Assembly: GCF_002847015.1 (NCBI RefSeq)
Contig: NZ_CP025085.1
Coordinates: forward strand, 1,302,001-1,366,000
Length of the DNA stretch: 64,000 nt
Source: Prodigiosinella confusarubida
GTDB lineage: Bacteria > Pseudomonadota > Gammaproteobacteria > Enterobacterales > Enterobacteriaceae
Direction of reading: 5' to 3'
Position 1 is the first letter of the stretch. Each line of letters opens with the position of its first letter. The notes beneath the pieces are model-generated. The model did not search any database, was not told the DNA's origin, and saw nothing but the letters and a program-made list of their open reading frames with translations. The position numbers and the translations under genes are program-made. Positions 1 to 8,952 of this stretch are shown one piece after another.

Positions 1-1561
1 GTAACGCTTCCCGCAGCGCGGTTTGTGGGTCGGCGGCACTATTCAGATCACAGACAGCAAAACCGAACCCAGCGGCAATGGCCAGAAAGTTGGTTTGATA
101 GCGATAATCGGAGGCGAAAATGCGTTTCTGATAGAACATATCCTGTTGTTGATGCACCAGTCCCAGCGATTGGTTGTTCATTAGTACAATTTTTACGTTC
201 AGATTTTCTTCCGCGGTGGTCGCCATTTCCTGAATATTCATCATCAAACTGCCGTCACCAGAGAAACACACTACTGTACGCTGCGGCTCCGCCAATGCCG
301 CGCCGATAGCGGCAGGCAGGCCAAATCCCATCGTTCCCAGCCCCCCGGAGGTCAGCCACTGGCGCGGGCGGCGTAATGGATAGGATTGCGCTACCCACAT
401 CTGATGCTGACCCACATCGGTGGAGATAATGGCATTGTCGTCCAGTTCCTGTGCGACGGCGCGGATTAAACCGTAGTGACTCAGCGGGTCATCACTGTTG
501 GGCATACTGAACGGAAACTCTCGTTGCAGTGCCTGCACCGCACCACGCCAGACTTCACGTGGCTGAGATTCGATCAGCGGTAGTAACTGGTCTAACGCTT
601 GGGCGACATCCGCGTTCAGTGCGACATGCGGCTGGCGGATTTTGCCCAGTTCAGCCGGATCGATATCAATGTGGATGATACTGGCATCCGGGCAGAATTG
701 TTCGGCTTTACCGATGGCGCGATCGTCAAACCGAGCTCCCAGCACAATTAACAAATCTGCCTGCTGTAGAATCAGATTGGTTGATCGGGCTGCATGCATG
801 CCCAGCATACCCAATGATAGCGGATGGTCTACCGGTATGGCCCCCAGCGCCATCAAGGTCATGGTGGTGGGTAGATTGGAACGTTCGGCCAGTTGACGTG
901 CTTGTCGGTGTGCTGCGGCGCTGATAATGCCGCCTCCCAGATAAAGCACCGGACGTTGCGCGGCGTTAATCATCGCTGCTGCCTGACGGATAGACTGAGG
1001 ATTGACGTCCGGCGGTGTATCGTTGGCACGAATGGCGGGCAATTCTGCCAACTCAATACTGGCAGTCTGCACATCTTTGGGAATATCTACCCACACCGGG
1101 CCTGGTCGTCCTGATTGCGCAATGCGAAAGGCATCTTCAATGACGCGAGGCAACTCGTTGATATCCCGCACCAGATAGTTGTGCTTGGTTACCGGAATGG
1201 AGATGCCATAGGTATCTACTTCCTGAAACGCGTCCGTACCAATCATGCTGGAAGAGACCTGACCTGTAATGCATACCAGCGGAATGGAATCGAGTTTGGC
1301 ATCGGCAATGGCGGTCAGCAGGTTGGTGGCACCTGGGCCGCTGGAAGCCATACAAACCGCAGCTTTACCACTGGCACGAGCCATGCCTTGAGCAATAAAT
1401 CCGGCCCCTTGTTCATGGCGGGCCAGTACGTGACGGATAATGTTACTTTGCCCCAACGCATCGTATAACGGCAATGCGGCACCACCGGGAATGCCGGTTA
1501 CTGTGGTGATGCCTCGCTGTTCCAGCAGACGGATGATCAGCTCAGCTCCTGTATAACGCAT
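1..1561 (-). CDS. ilvB: Acetohydroxyacid synthase I large subunit (3' end outside window)
   Basis: ThDP- and FAD-dependent enzyme that condenses pyruvate with pyruvate or 2-ketobutyrate, the first common step of valine, leucine and isoleucine synthesis. About 520 residues are visible; the C-terminus lies beyond the left edge. Visible motifs are the ThDP-activating Glu50 in RHEQGAG, the SGPGATN loop, DAFQEVD and the GDGSLMMN metal/ThDP motif. The sequence follows E. coli IlvB (GIPGG, EVDTYGISIP, VHQQQ) more closely than IlvI or IlvG. I chose the ATG at 1561 because the AAGGA ribosome site is about 7 bases away; an in-frame ATG two codons upstream (1567) is too close. Upstream lie an attenuator and a valine-rich leader. 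The small subunit ilvN would be expected just outside the window. Confidence 0.95.
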   Translation of the reverse strand, partial: MRYTGAELIIRLLEQRGITTVTGIPGGAALPLYDALGQSNIIRHVLARHEQGAGFIAQGMARASGKAAVCMASSGPGATNLLTAIADAKLDSIPLVCITGQVSSSMIGTDAFQEVDTYGISIPVTKHNYLVRDINELPRVIEDAFRIAQSGRPGPVWVDIPKDVQTASIELAELPAIRANDTPPDVNPQSIRQAAAMINAAQRPVLYLGGGIISAAAHRQARQLAERSNLPTTMTLMALGAIPVDHPLSLGMLGMHAARSTNLILQQADLLIVLGARFDDRAIGKAEQFCPDASIIHIDIDPAELGKIRQPHVALNADVAQALDQLLPLIESQPREVWRGAVQALQREFPFSMPNSDDPLSHYGLIRAVAQELDDNAIISTDVGQHQMWVAQSYPLRRPRQWLTSGGLGTMGFGLPAAIGAALAEPQRTVVCFSGDGSLMMNIQEMATTAEENLNVKIVLMNNQSLGLVHQQQDMFYQKRIFASDYRYQTNFLAIAAGFGFAVCDLNSAADPQTALREAL

Positions 1562-1617
1562 AGTCATATCCTTTATCAGAGCCGGTGCAGGGAAAGAGCG
1601 GGGAGGGTGGATATAAG

Positions 1618-1648
1618 AAACCCCGCTCGGCTTGCGCCGGCGGGGTTT
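1618..1648 (-). terminator. ilvB attenuator terminator
   Basis: On the minus strand the arms AAACCCCGC-CGGC and GCCG-A-GCGGGGTTT enclose a GCAA tetraloop and run into a short T tract. The hairpin sits between the ivbL leader peptide (ends 1676) and ilvB (starts 1561), the layout of the E. coli ilvBN attenuator. Fast translation of the leader's valine codons when valine is plentiful should favour this hairpin. The structure is read from the sequence; the mechanism is inferred from E. coli. Confidence 0.85.
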
Positions 1649-1675
1649 GGGAATCTTTTCTGGATTCGGAACCCG

Positions 1676-1771
1676 TTACGGCGCGCTGCCGACCACGACC
1701 ACCACGCGCACGACGACGACCGCGTCATACGCGGTGCTTAGTAGAGCGAAAGTGGAGGAGGTGTGTTTCAC
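1676..1771 (-). CDS. ivbL: ilvB operon leader peptide
   Basis: A 31-residue peptide starting with GTG at 1771, six bases after an AAGG ribosome site. Its second half reads AVVVVRVVVVVGSAP, almost identical to the C-terminal half of E. coli IvbL (AVVVVRVVVVVGNAP); the N-terminal half (MKHTSSTFALLSTAYD) is unlike E. coli. Nine of its codons encode valine, and two rare CTA leucine codons precede them, so the ribosome can sense charged tRNA-Val and tRNA-Leu. It is followed at once by the attenuator hairpin and then ilvB. Its role is to let transcription continue into ilvB only when branched-chain aminoacyl-tRNA is scarce. Confidence 0.9.
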   Translation of the reverse strand: MKHTSSTFALLSTAYDAVVVVRVVVVVGSAP

Positions 1772-1797
1772 GGAGAACCTTATGGTTAATTACTAAT

Positions 1798-1883
1798 GAA
1801 CGGATTTATATAAACATAGCCGGTGAAAAATAAACACTACCCCGATGAGGGAAATACACAAAAACCGGTTGTGGATCACATTT
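1798..1883 (-). promoter_or_regulatory. Candidate ivbL-ilvB promoter with CRP half-site
   Basis: Reading the minus strand, a possible -10 TATAAA (1805-1810) with a weak -35 TTATTT (1828-1833, 17-base spacer) precedes ivbL. A perfect left CRP half-site AAATGTGATC covers 1883-1874 and overlaps the end of thiQ; the right half-site is poor. E. coli ilvB is activated by cAMP-CRP, so this is plausible, but the start site is a guess. Confidence 0.4.
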
Positions 1884-2592
1884 ATTTATTTTCACGAAGG
1901 GAAATACCCAGAATTCGTGCCGCTTCCGTTGTGCCCTGCTGCAAATCACGCGTTGGGCCGTCATAGTAAATATGTCCATCCACCACCAGCGCTGTGCGTG
2001 AGGCGATGCGGGCCGCGTCTTCCAGATTATGAGAAACCATCAGCAGAGTGAGTTGCCGTTCACTACACACGGTATCCAGTAGTTCCAGCATTTCATAGCG
2101 TAATGCCGGGTCCAGTGCGGAAAAGGGTTCATCCAACAGCAAGATCGGTTGCTGGCGGATCAGGCAACGGGCCAGCGCGGCACGTTGCCGCTGACCACCG
2201 GAAACCTGCGATGGAAGTCGGTCCAGCATCGGTGTCAGTCCAACCTGTTGTACGATATGGCTCAGGATTTCCTGTTGTTGTGCATTCAGTTTCAGGCCGG
2301 GATTGAGGCCCAGCGCGATGTTTTGTTTCAGTGAGAGGTGGGGGAACAGATTATTTTCCTGAAACAGAATCGAGACTGGCCGTTTAGCCGGTGGCGTGGT
2401 GCGGTGATCCTGGCCGTTCAATCGTAGCTGGCCGCTGTCTGCCATCAGAAAACCGGCAATCAGACTTAGCAGGGTGCTTTTGCCTGCCCCACTGGGGCCC
2501 AGGATAGCTATCCGTTCCCCCGGTTGTACCCGGAGATCAAAGCGCATTGGCAGGTGTTGGTAGAGGTAGACAAGTTTATCGAGAATGATCAT
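1882..2592 (-). CDS. thiQ: Thiamin ABC transporter ATP-binding protein
   Basis: ATPase of the ThiBPQ importer for thiamin, TMP and TPP, acting on the cytoplasmic face of the inner membrane. The 236-residue product shows Walker [11 protein letters not shown]-loop FQENN, signature SGGQRQR, Walker B ILLLDEP and the switch histidine in MVSHN. I chose the ATG at 2592 (MIILDKL) because it matches the E. coli start; it overlaps the end of thiP by 17 bases, the same translational coupling as in E. coli. An upstream in-frame start at 2613 would add seven unsupported residues. Last gene of the thiBPQ operon. Confidence 0.93.
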   Translation of the reverse strand: MIILDKLVYLYQHLPMRFDLRVQPGERIAILGPSGAGKSTLLSLIAGFLMADSGQLRLNGQDHRTTPPAKRPVSILFQENNLFPHLSLKQNIALGLNPGLKLNAQQQEILSHIVQQVGLTPMLDRLPSQVSGGQRQRAALARCLIRQQPILLLDEPFSALDPALRYEMLELLDTVCSERQLTLLMVSHNLEDAARIASRTALVVDGHIYYDGPTRDLQQGTTEAARILGISLRENK

Positions 2593-4186
2593 GTTGGCCC
2601 GCCAGTTTTTCAATCAGGGTGAACAGGGTAAAGCATAATAACAACAGGAGCAGGGCGGTTACCGCGCCGTCGGCACTGCGATAAGCGCCAATCTGCTGGT
2701 AAAGATAAAACGGCAAGGTGCGGAACTGTTCGTTGCCAAATAAGGCGATGACGCCAAAATCACCAATTGAGAGCACACAGGCAAAGGCCAGCGCCTGTGT
2801 GATGGGGAACTTTAATGCCCGCAGTTCGACCACTTTCAGTCGTTGCCAGCCACGGATATCCAGCGATAAACACAGCTGATTAAACCGTTCTGCCATGTCA
2901 TACATCGGGTTTTCCAGCACTTTCAACGCATAAGGGATTGCCATCAAGGCATTGGTCATGACGACCAGGGCGTAAGGCGACTCCGGTAATCCAAACGTAT
3001 TGTTGAGCAGCAGAAAAAAGCCGGTCGCCAGCACGATACCGGGCATCGCCAGAATCAACATTCCGCTCAGATCCATCAATTGCCCGAGAAAGAGGCGCTG
3101 GCGCAACTTAAGTTCACGGCTGCTCCACAGTAGCATCATGGTCAGTATGACGCATACGACTCCCGCTGCCAGCGCGATACGCAGTGAGGTGAATAGCGTT
3201 TGCCACAGTACGGGTTGCCGCAGAACCTCGAGCAGTGAAGCATTGAGTCCATCGGCGATGACGGCCAACAGCGGCGGCAACAGTAGCAGTAACGCTGCCG
3301 CAATCAACAGCGTGTCAACGCTTCGACTCAGTAAGCTATCCTGTGGATCGCGCCAGTGTTGCTGCTGGCTGTACCCCACCGGCAGCAATTTACCCAAACG
3401 CTGACTGAGCAGTACCAGGCCAAGGCAACAGACTATCTGAATGAGCGCCAGCAAGGCGGCCCGTGCTGGATCGTAGTCAAAACTCAGTGCCTGATAGATA
3501 GCCAGTTCGATGGTGGTCGCCTCTGGCCCACCGCCTAATGACAGGACAGTGGCGAAACTGGCGAAACAGAGCATAAAAATCAGCGCAGCGGCGGGCAGAA
3601 TCTGGCGGCGCAACCACGGCCATTCCACCAGGTGAAAGTAATTCCAGCCACGCATGCCCAATTGGGTAGCCAATTGTCGCTGTTCGGTGGCAATACCTTC
3701 CAGTGCCTGTAACAGCAGGCGGGTCGCCAATGGCAGATTGAAAAACACGTGCGCCAGCAGAATGCCTCGCAGACCGTAGGGAGAAAAACGGTATTCAATG
3801 CCCACCAATGCCAGTAAATGCGCTAGCCATCCCTGGCGACCGTAGACGCTGAGAATGCCGAATACAGCCACCAGCACCGGCAATACCAGTGTCATGGCAC
3901 ACAGACGCAGTAGCCAACGATGGCCGGGAAAGCGGCGGCGATATAGTGCTCGCGCCAGGAAGATCGCCGGTACCGTCGAAAACAGGGCGGACAGCAGCGC
4001 TTGCCAGAACGTGAAGCGGATGACGTGCCATAGGTAATCATCCTGCCACAGTGCGAGCCACTGGTTTGTCGGTGCCTGCTGCCACAATGCTCCAAATGCC
4101 AGTGCGGCTGCTGTAACCAGTAATGCCGTGGCCAGCAAGCCGGGCCATAGCCAGCTAGGTACTAGTGGCTGACGGCGCGTAACCAT
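2576..4186 (-). CDS. thiP: Thiamin ABC transporter permease
   Basis: Inner-membrane permease of the thiamin/TPP importer. At 536 residues it has exactly the E. coli length and is a fused double-domain permease with about twelve hydrophobic segments. Each half carries an EAA-type coupling loop, one near the motif [16 protein letters not shown] and the second near [19 protein letters not shown]. The start ATG at 4186 overlaps the end of thiB by 25 bases, and the 3' end overlaps thiQ, so the three genes form a tightly coupled operon under the TPP riboswitch at 5204-5372. Confidence 0.95.
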   Translation of the reverse strand: MVTRRQPLVPSWLWPGLLATALLVTAAALAFGALWQQAPTNQWLALWQDDYLWHVIRFTFWQALLSALFSTVPAIFLARALYRRRFPGHRWLLRLCAMTLVLPVLVAVFGILSVYGRQGWLAHLLALVGIEYRFSPYGLRGILLAHVFFNLPLATRLLLQALEGIATEQRQLATQLGMRGWNYFHLVEWPWLRRQILPAAALIFMLCFASFATVLSLGGGPEATTIELAIYQALSFDYDPARAALLALIQIVCCLGLVLLSQRLGKLLPVGYSQQQHWRDPQDSLLSRSVDTLLIAAALLLLLPPLLAVIADGLNASLLEVLRQPVLWQTLFTSLRIALAAGVVCVILTMMLLWSSRELKLRQRLFLGQLMDLSGMLILAMPGIVLATGFFLLLNNTFGLPESPYALVVMTNALMAIPYALKVLENPMYDMAERFNQLCLSLDIRGWQRLKVVELRALKFPITQALAFACVLSIGDFGVIALFGNEQFRTLPFYLYQQIGAYRSADGAVTALLLLLLCFTLFTLIEKLAGQHDHSR

Positions 4187-5145
4187 GCCTGAATCCAGTT
4201 ATTGCGCTGCTGTGCTACTTGCTGTGGTGTAAATTCCAGAGTGTGGGCCGGGATTGTCAGCGCGTTGTAACCCGCGGGTAATTCGGTCTTGATCACCGGG
4301 TACATCCAGTTGGTGGTGGGGATGATCTGCTGGAATGCAGGCGTCAACATAAACTGCATGAAACGTGTCGCCAACTGAGGATGTTTACTGGAAGCCAACT
4401 GACCGGCTACTTCTACTTGCAGATAATGTCCTTCACTGAAATCGGCAGCGGCGTAATTTGTTTTTTTCTCCTCGATGATGTGATACGCCGGAGATGTGGT
4501 GTAGCTCAGTACCAGATCGGCTTCGCCTTTCAGGAACAGACCATAGGCTTCACTCCAGCCTTTGGTGACGGTAACGGTTTTCGCGGCCAGTTTTTTCCAT
4601 GCCTGTGGTGCCTGATCGCCGTAGACTTTCTGCATCCACAGCAGCAGACCTAAGCCCGGCGTGCTGGTCCGCGGATCTTGATAGATAACTTTCCATGGTC
4701 GAGGACTGTCGACAAGTTCATGCAGACTTTTCGGCGGGTTTTTCAGCGTATCTTTGTTGTAAACAAAGGCGAAATAGCCGTAATCGTAGGGAATGAAGGT
4801 GGTATTTTTCCAGCCGCCGGGGACGGTTAGCGCATGGGTATCAATATCCGACTGGCGGAACAATCCGGTCTGCGCGGCGGCTTGCACCAGATTATTGTCC
4901 AGCCCCAGCACGATATCAGCCTTGGTGTGTTTGCCTTCCATCCGCAGACGGTTTAACAGTGAGACGCCATCTTCCAATACCACGAATTTCAGCTCGCAGT
5001 CGCACTTCTTTTCAAATGCTTTTTTGACTGCCGGGCCGGGGCCCCATTCCGAGGCGAAGGAGTCATAGGTGTACACCGTTAGCGTTGGTTTGGCGAAAAC
5101 GGGGGCGGAAATCAATAACAGACAGGACAATAATTTTTTCAACAC
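4162..5145 (-). CDS. thiB: Periplasmic thiamin-binding protein
   Basis: Solute-binding protein that delivers thiamin, TMP or TPP to ThiPQ. The 327-residue precursor opens with a classical Sec signal (MLKKLLSCLLLISAPVFA, cleavage expected after the AxA-like FA), followed by KPTLTVYTYDSF, the hallmark of ThiB/TbpA. The YDYGYFAFVYNKD and ATRFMQFM blocks are typical of the family. First gene of thiBPQ; a TPP riboswitch lies in its leader, so expression should fall when TPP is plentiful. The neighbour sgrR is in the same orientation, as in E. coli. Confidence 0.95.
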   Translation of the reverse strand: MLKKLLSCLLLISAPVFAKPTLTVYTYDSFASEWGPGPAVKKAFEKKCDCELKFVVLEDGVSLLNRLRMEGKHTKADIVLGLDNNLVQAAAQTGLFRQSDIDTHALTVPGGWKNTTFIPYDYGYFAFVYNKDTLKNPPKSLHELVDSPRPWKVIYQDPRTSTPGLGLLLWMQKVYGDQAPQAWKKLAAKTVTVTKGWSEAYGLFLKGEADLVLSYTTSPAYHIIEEKKTNYAAADFSEGHYLQVEVAGQLASSKHPQLATRFMQFMLTPAFQQIIPTTNWMYPVIKTELPAGYNALTIPAHTLEFTPQQVAQQRNNWIQAWLRAVSH

Positions 5146-5203
5146 TTTGCACTCCTGAAGTTTAGGGTGGCAAAGGTCTTTGAGTCAGCAGGAAGCACTC
5201 TCA

Positions 5204-5372
5204 AATCCCTCCGCCGGTGTTAACCGGATCAGGTTCGACGGGTATTTTCTCAGCGATAGAAACGACATGGCGGCAGACGGAATTTCCCCGTTTGGGCGGG
5301 AATGACAACCTGGTTGCCAGGTTCGTCAATGGCTGTCTGCCATCGGGTTTTTATCGCACCCCGTTGAGAACG
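5204..5372 (-). promoter_or_regulatory. TPP riboswitch (thi box) of thiBPQ
   Basis: On the minus strand the conserved thi-box pieces appear in order: ACGGGGTGC near 5365-5355, GCTGAGA (5254-5248), then ACCCGTCGAACCTGATC, GGTTAACACCGGCG and GAGGGA ending near 5204. They match the universal TPP aptamer core. Between GGGGTGC and GCTGAGA lies a long P3 extension of about 100 nt with nested helices (GGCAGAC/GTCTGCC, AACCTGG/CCAGGTT). No strong intrinsic terminator follows before thiB, so control is probably at translation initiation, as proposed for E. coli thiB. Confidence 0.93.
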
Positions 5373-5377
5373 GACGT

Positions 5378-5406
5378 ATTGTAAAGACTTCGTAACATAA
5401 GGAAAA
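5378..5406 (-). promoter_or_regulatory. Candidate thiBPQ promoter
   Basis: Minus strand: -10 TACAAT (5383-5378) with a 17-base spacer to a weak -35 TTTTCC (5406-5401). The predicted start, near 5371, coincides with the 5' edge of the TPP aptamer, which supports the call. Confidence 0.5.
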
Positions 5407-5414
5407 GTGCCGTG

Positions 5415-7073
5415 TCAGTTTTCTGGCGGCACAAACCAGGCGGATTTGAAATCAAACCATCCCAGCGTATTCATACGAATACCACGCATACTGCGTTTCC
5501 CTTGTAACTGTAGCCAGTGGTGGAACAGCGGATGAATCTGGTGGTTTATCACCCGCTTCTGGCTCCACTCCGTGGGTGACAGAGAACCTTCCCGCCAGCG
5601 TTTTGCATCCTGCGTCAAATCCTCATCCAGGCAGTGTTGTAATAAGGGGAGTTCATACAGCATGGCGAACAGGGAAAACTCCAGTGGCAGATAGAAATTG
5701 GCGCTGCCGAGCCAGATATCACTGGTACCCTTGCCTTGATACCAATCGTCATAATCGACGATTTGGACGTTTAACGTGACACCATGTTGTGCCAGCAGTT
5801 TCTGCATAATGGCACTGAGATCCTGATATTCCAGATGTTCACGGTAGAACGTCACCGTCAGTTGTTTCAGTCCCTGAGGCTTGTCCTGTAACAGGCTAAG
5901 TTGACTATGGTGCCAGCGTGGCAACAGCCCGTAAGCGGGTGACCAATTACTCTGATAAAGACCATTGGCTTGATTGAGTATGGCTACCGGGCTGAGTACC
6001 TGACATAGCCAGCGGCGCATTTCCAGTGATGACGTCAGGGAAGATCGATGGTCGAACAGCAGAAAGTAGCACCCTTCTTCCAGCCGATTTTCCAGTTTGT
6101 CGTTCGGAGAGTCGTCGTTTTGTAACTGGACTGCACAGGAAATCACCTCAGGTGTATCCGGCAATACCCAGATACTGACTTCATCAATTAGGGCGCGGTA
6201 GCCAAAATAGTCGTCAAAGGCGGTGATTTTCAACTGACTATGACTATTGCGCACCACGGCATAGGGGCCGGTACCAATAGGCTGATGAGCAAAATCCGGC
6301 AGTGTTCGCCATTCCTGCGGCACAATCATGGCTGAAGCGCTGCCCAGTAACCACGGCAGCCAGACATCAGCGCTATGCAGTCGAACATCGATCACAAAAG
6401 GCGTGGGAGAGGTGATGTTGTCGATGTGAGTAAACAAGGGCAGTGAGGTTAACCGGCTCAAAGACGTCACGATATCGTCCATGGTCATCTCGCGACCGTG
6501 GTGGAAACGGACCGCCGGGCGTAAATAAAAACGCCAGTGCAACGGAGAAATTTGCTGCCAGTGATGGGCCAGATCCGGTTGTAGTTCCCCATTTTCCTCA
6601 TTTATGTTGGTCAGTCCGCTGAAAATCTGACGGGCTATGTGCATTTCTGAACGCCGCAAGGCAGTACCAGGTAGAAGATTACGCATCGGGCGGTAATAAG
6701 CGATACGTAGTAAATGCTTGCCTTGACGGAAGCTGCGACCCAGATGTGACAATAGCATTTGTCGTAAGGTTTCCTTATCGCCCACCAGTTGCACCAACTG
6801 ATCGATACGATCCTGCTCCAGCAGGTCTTCCGCCCGTTGCTGTTGCAGCGCCAGGCCAGTATAGAGGAACGTGAGTTTTGACCGTTTCCCCCGACCGACT
6901 TCAGCGTGCCAGATTAACCAACCCTGTTTTTGCATGGCACCCAGCAGGGATCGAATGTGGCGGCGTGAGCAGCTCAAAACCCCGGTTAACTCCTGTAGGG
7001 TAGTTTCAGTAGTTTGTCCCTGAAAGCATTGCCATAACCTGATGAACTGTTGTTGCAGGCGAGTGGACGACAT
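5415..7073 (-). CDS. sgrR: Sugar-phosphate stress transcriptional regulator
   Basis: Activator of the sRNA gene sgrS during glucose-phosphate stress. The 552-residue protein (551 in E. coli) has an N-terminal winged-helix DNA-binding domain (residues about 1-110, with [15 protein letters not shown] as recognition region) and a C-terminal SBP_bac_5-like solute-binding domain (from about 160), thought to sense a sugar phosphate or related metabolite. The tail [15 protein letters not shown] is identical to E. coli. It is transcribed divergently from sgrS, as in E. coli, and probably represses itself from the shared 110-base region. Confidence 0.95.
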   Translation of the reverse strand: MSSTRLQQQFIRLWQCFQGQTTETTLQELTGVLSCSRRHIRSLLGAMQKQGWLIWHAEVGRGKRSKLTFLYTGLALQQQRAEDLLEQDRIDQLVQLVGDKETLRQMLLSHLGRSFRQGKHLLRIAYYRPMRNLLPGTALRRSEMHIARQIFSGLTNINEENGELQPDLAHHWQQISPLHWRFYLRPAVRFHHGREMTMDDIVTSLSRLTSLPLFTHIDNITSPTPFVIDVRLHSADVWLPWLLGSASAMIVPQEWRTLPDFAHQPIGTGPYAVVRNSHSQLKITAFDDYFGYRALIDEVSIWVLPDTPEVISCAVQLQNDDSPNDKLENRLEEGCYFLLFDHRSSLTSSLEMRRWLCQVLSPVAILNQANGLYQSNWSPAYGLLPRWHHSQLSLLQDKPQGLKQLTVTFYREHLEYQDLSAIMQKLLAQHGVTLNVQIVDYDDWYQGKGTSDIWLGSANFYLPLEFSLFAMLYELPLLQHCLDEDLTQDAKRWREGSLSPTEWSQKRVINHQIHPLFHHWLQLQGKRSMRGIRMNTLGWFDFKSAWFVPPEN

Positions 7074-7186
7074 AAAAGGGGAACTCCGCGACTGAAAGTC
7101 ATCAATATATCTTTCCCTATATTACGTCGATACTTTGACTTAGTGAAAGGCTAAAAGGTATTTAGTGAAAAGTCAGGAGATGGATT

Positions 7187-7351
7187 ATGGACTCATTCCG
7201 ATTGTACAGCTTCTATCAACATTACTTTTCAACCTGCAAGGCAAAATGGTGTGGTTGGTTATCTGTTCAGCAGCGGATGGATCTATTACAACAGGCCACG
7301 CAATGGAAGATTGAAACCCTTTCTGAAGAAGAGTATCGCCGCTGGTTGTGA
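7187..7351 (+). CDS. sgrT: Inhibitor of glucose uptake SgrT
   Basis: A 54-residue protein encoded inside SgrS, starting with ATG at 7187, seven bases after AGGAG. The core FYQHYF...KAKWCGWLSVQQR aligns with E. coli SgrT (FYQYYF...KLCWLRWLSVPQR). E. coli SgrT has 43 residues; this one has a short N-terminal addition and a longer, charged C-terminus (ETLSEEEYRRWL). In E. coli SgrT blocks the glucose transporter PtsG directly, complementing the RNA's effect on ptsG mRNA. Function here is inferred from the conserved core and the strong ribosome site. Confidence 0.85.
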   Translation: MDSFRLYSFYQHYFSTCKAKWCGWLSVQQRMDLLQQATQWKIETLSEEEYRRWL

Positions 7352-7406
7352 GCCAGAGGTGTGAATGGAAATAATCTGTGTATTCTGAGTAATGGTGCAT
7401 GTCACC

Positions 7407-7437
7407 AGCCAGCGAATCCCTTCGCTGGCTTTTTTTT
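7407..7437 (+). terminator. sgrS intrinsic terminator
   Basis: Perfect 8-bp stem AGCCAGCG/CGCTGGCT (7407-7414 and 7423-7430) with an eight-base loop followed by a T run to 7437. It lies between convergent sgrS and tnaA. Confidence 0.93.
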
Positions 7438-7452
7438 ATTGCTCTTTTCGGG

Positions 7453-8853
7453 TTATTCCACCGGTTTCAGCCGGGCGACAAAGTGGCGCAATACCGGGGG
7501 TTCGTAGGTAAAGGTCAGCCCCCTGATGCTGGTGGCCCGCTCTTTCAGTGCAATCAGTGAATCGGCGATATAGTCCATGTGGTCGTTAGTATAAACCCGG
7601 CGTGGAATGGTCAAGCGTAGCAGTTCCAGCGGCGAGGGTTTCTGTTTGCCAGTATCTGGATCGCGTCCCAGCAGCAGTGACCCGATCTCAACGCTGCGAA
7701 TCCCCGCTTCCAGATAAAGTTCGTTATTCAATGCCTGTGCCGGGAATTGTTCTGCCGGGATGTGTGGCAGCATTTTTCTGGCATCGACAAATACTGCGTG
7801 ACCACCAACCGGGTACTGAATTGGAATGCCGCCCGCTTTCAACCGTTCACCAAGGTATGTCACCTGGCCGATACGGTAAGTCAGATGGTCTTCATTCATA
7901 CCTTCTTCCAGACCGATGGCCAGGGCTTCCATATCGCGTCCGGCCAATCCACCGTAGGTCACGAAACCTTCCATTGGCACGCAGCGGATACGGACATCAT
8001 TAAACAAGTCCTCATCACTACGGAAACAACATAATCCGCCAATATTCACCATCGAATCTTTTTTCGCCGACATGGTCAGCATATCGCCGTACTGATACAT
8101 CTCGAGGACGATCTCTTTGATGGAGCGGTTTTCATAACCCGCTTCCCGCTGTTTGATAAACCAGGCGTTTTCACAGAAACGGGCGGAGTCGATCACAACC
8201 GGAATCTGGTGCTGTTGGGCAATGCGGTATACCTCACGCATGTTTTTCATCGAAACCGGCTGGCCGCCGGAACTGTTGCAGGTGATGGTAGTGATAATCG
8301 CCACCACATTCTCCGGGCCGTGTTGTTCAATGGTGGTTTGCAGCAGATCGAGGTCAAAATCCCCTTTCCAGTCATAGTAGGTTGTGGTGTCAAAAGCTTT
8401 GGGCGTGACCACGTTAATGGCTCGGGCACCGTTCAGCTCCACATGGGCGGCTGTGGTATCGAAGTGGAAATTGGAAATAAAAATGGGCTTTTTGCCACCG
8501 CCCTCCCGCTGTTTTTTGGCGATAAGACAAGGAAACAGGATTTGTTCTGCGCCACGCCCCTGGTGGGTTGGGATAGTAAAGGGGTAGCCAAGTAGCGTTT
8601 TTACCTGATCGCACAGATGGTAGTAGTTGCGCGAGCCCGCATAGGCTTCATCACCCATCATCAGCCCTGCCCACTGACGGTCACTCATGGCACCGGTGCC
8701 GGAGTCGGTCAGCAGATCGATATACACATCCTCACTGCGCAACAGGAACGGGTTATAACCGGCTTCCTGCAAGGCGTTTTCACGCTCGATGCGCGTAGTC
8801 ATACGGATGTTTTCTACCATTTTGATGCGAAAAGGCTCGGGAATACGTTTCAT
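7453..8853 (-). CDS. tnaA: Tryptophanase (tryptophan indole-lyase)
   Basis: PLP enzyme that splits L-tryptophan to indole, pyruvate and ammonia. The 466-residue product has the PLP lysine in TMSAKKD (Lys265) and the family blocks [23 protein letters not shown] and [12 protein letters not shown]. It is closer to Proteus-type tryptophanase than to E. coli TnaA. Tyrosine phenol-lyase is excluded by SVEIGS (Ile where TPL has its diagnostic Arg in SMERG) and by LRHF near the C-terminus (TPL has LRFF). Start ATG at 8853 (MKRIPEPF) follows a GGA ribosome site; the longer reading frame upstream lacks support. A tnaC leader precedes it, but no tnaB permease follows. E. coli has setA in this position. 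Confidence 0.95.
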   Translation of the reverse strand: MKRIPEPFRIKMVENIRMTTRIERENALQEAGYNPFLLRSEDVYIDLLTDSGTGAMSDRQWAGLMMGDEAYAGSRNYYHLCDQVKTLLGYPFTIPTHQGRGAEQILFPCLIAKKQREGGGKKPIFISNFHFDTTAAHVELNGARAINVVTPKAFDTTTYYDWKGDFDLDLLQTTIEQHGPENVVAIITTITCNSSGGQPVSMKNMREVYRIAQQHQIPVVIDSARFCENAWFIKQREAGYENRSIKEIVLEMYQYGDMLTMSAKKDSMVNIGGLCCFRSDEDLFNDVRIRCVPMEGFVTYGGLAGRDMEALAIGLEEGMNEDHLTYRIGQVTYLGERLKAGGIPIQYPVGGHAVFVDARKMLPHIPAEQFPAQALNNELYLEAGIRSVEIGSLLLGRDPDTGKQKPSPLELLRLTIPRRVYTNDHMDYIADSLIALKERATSIRGLTFTYEPPVLRHFVARLKPVE

Positions 8854-8952
8854 GTAATTTTTCCAGACAAATAAAAACCAGGATAACGGCATGGCAAAAA
8901 TGCCAGGCATTGTTGAACAAAATAAAAGCAGAAAGATCAGCGCGAGGCTGAA

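Larger units (their letters stand above)
7130..7437 (+). ncRNA. sgrS: SgrS-type dual-function small RNA
   Basis: The 3' part contains GTGTATTCTGAGTAATGG (7378-7395), an almost exact copy of the E. coli SgrS seed that pairs with ptsG mRNA around its ribosome site. It is followed by the GGTG...CACC hairpin and an intrinsic terminator with eight Ts (the Hfq-binding end). It encodes SgrT and lies divergent from sgrR, as in E. coli. The 5' end is uncertain: the -10-like TATATT at 7118-7123 has no good -35, as expected for an SgrR-activated promoter, giving a transcript near 300 nt against 227 nt in E. coli. Expected role: degrade ptsG and related mRNAs when sugar phosphates accumulate. Confidence 0.85.

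Noticed and set aside
1585-1833. Plus-strand frame across the ilvB leader
   Set aside because: Complement of the valine-rich ivbL and the attenuator; no function apparent.
1865-1880. Complete CRP palindrome before ivbL
   Set aside because: Only the left half-site is good; the right half does not match, so I list it only as a half-site within the promoter.
7453-8853. Tyrosine phenol-lyase as an alternative identity of tnaA
   Set aside because: The diagnostic Arg and Phe of TPL are replaced by the tryptophanase Ile and His, and a tnaC leader is present.
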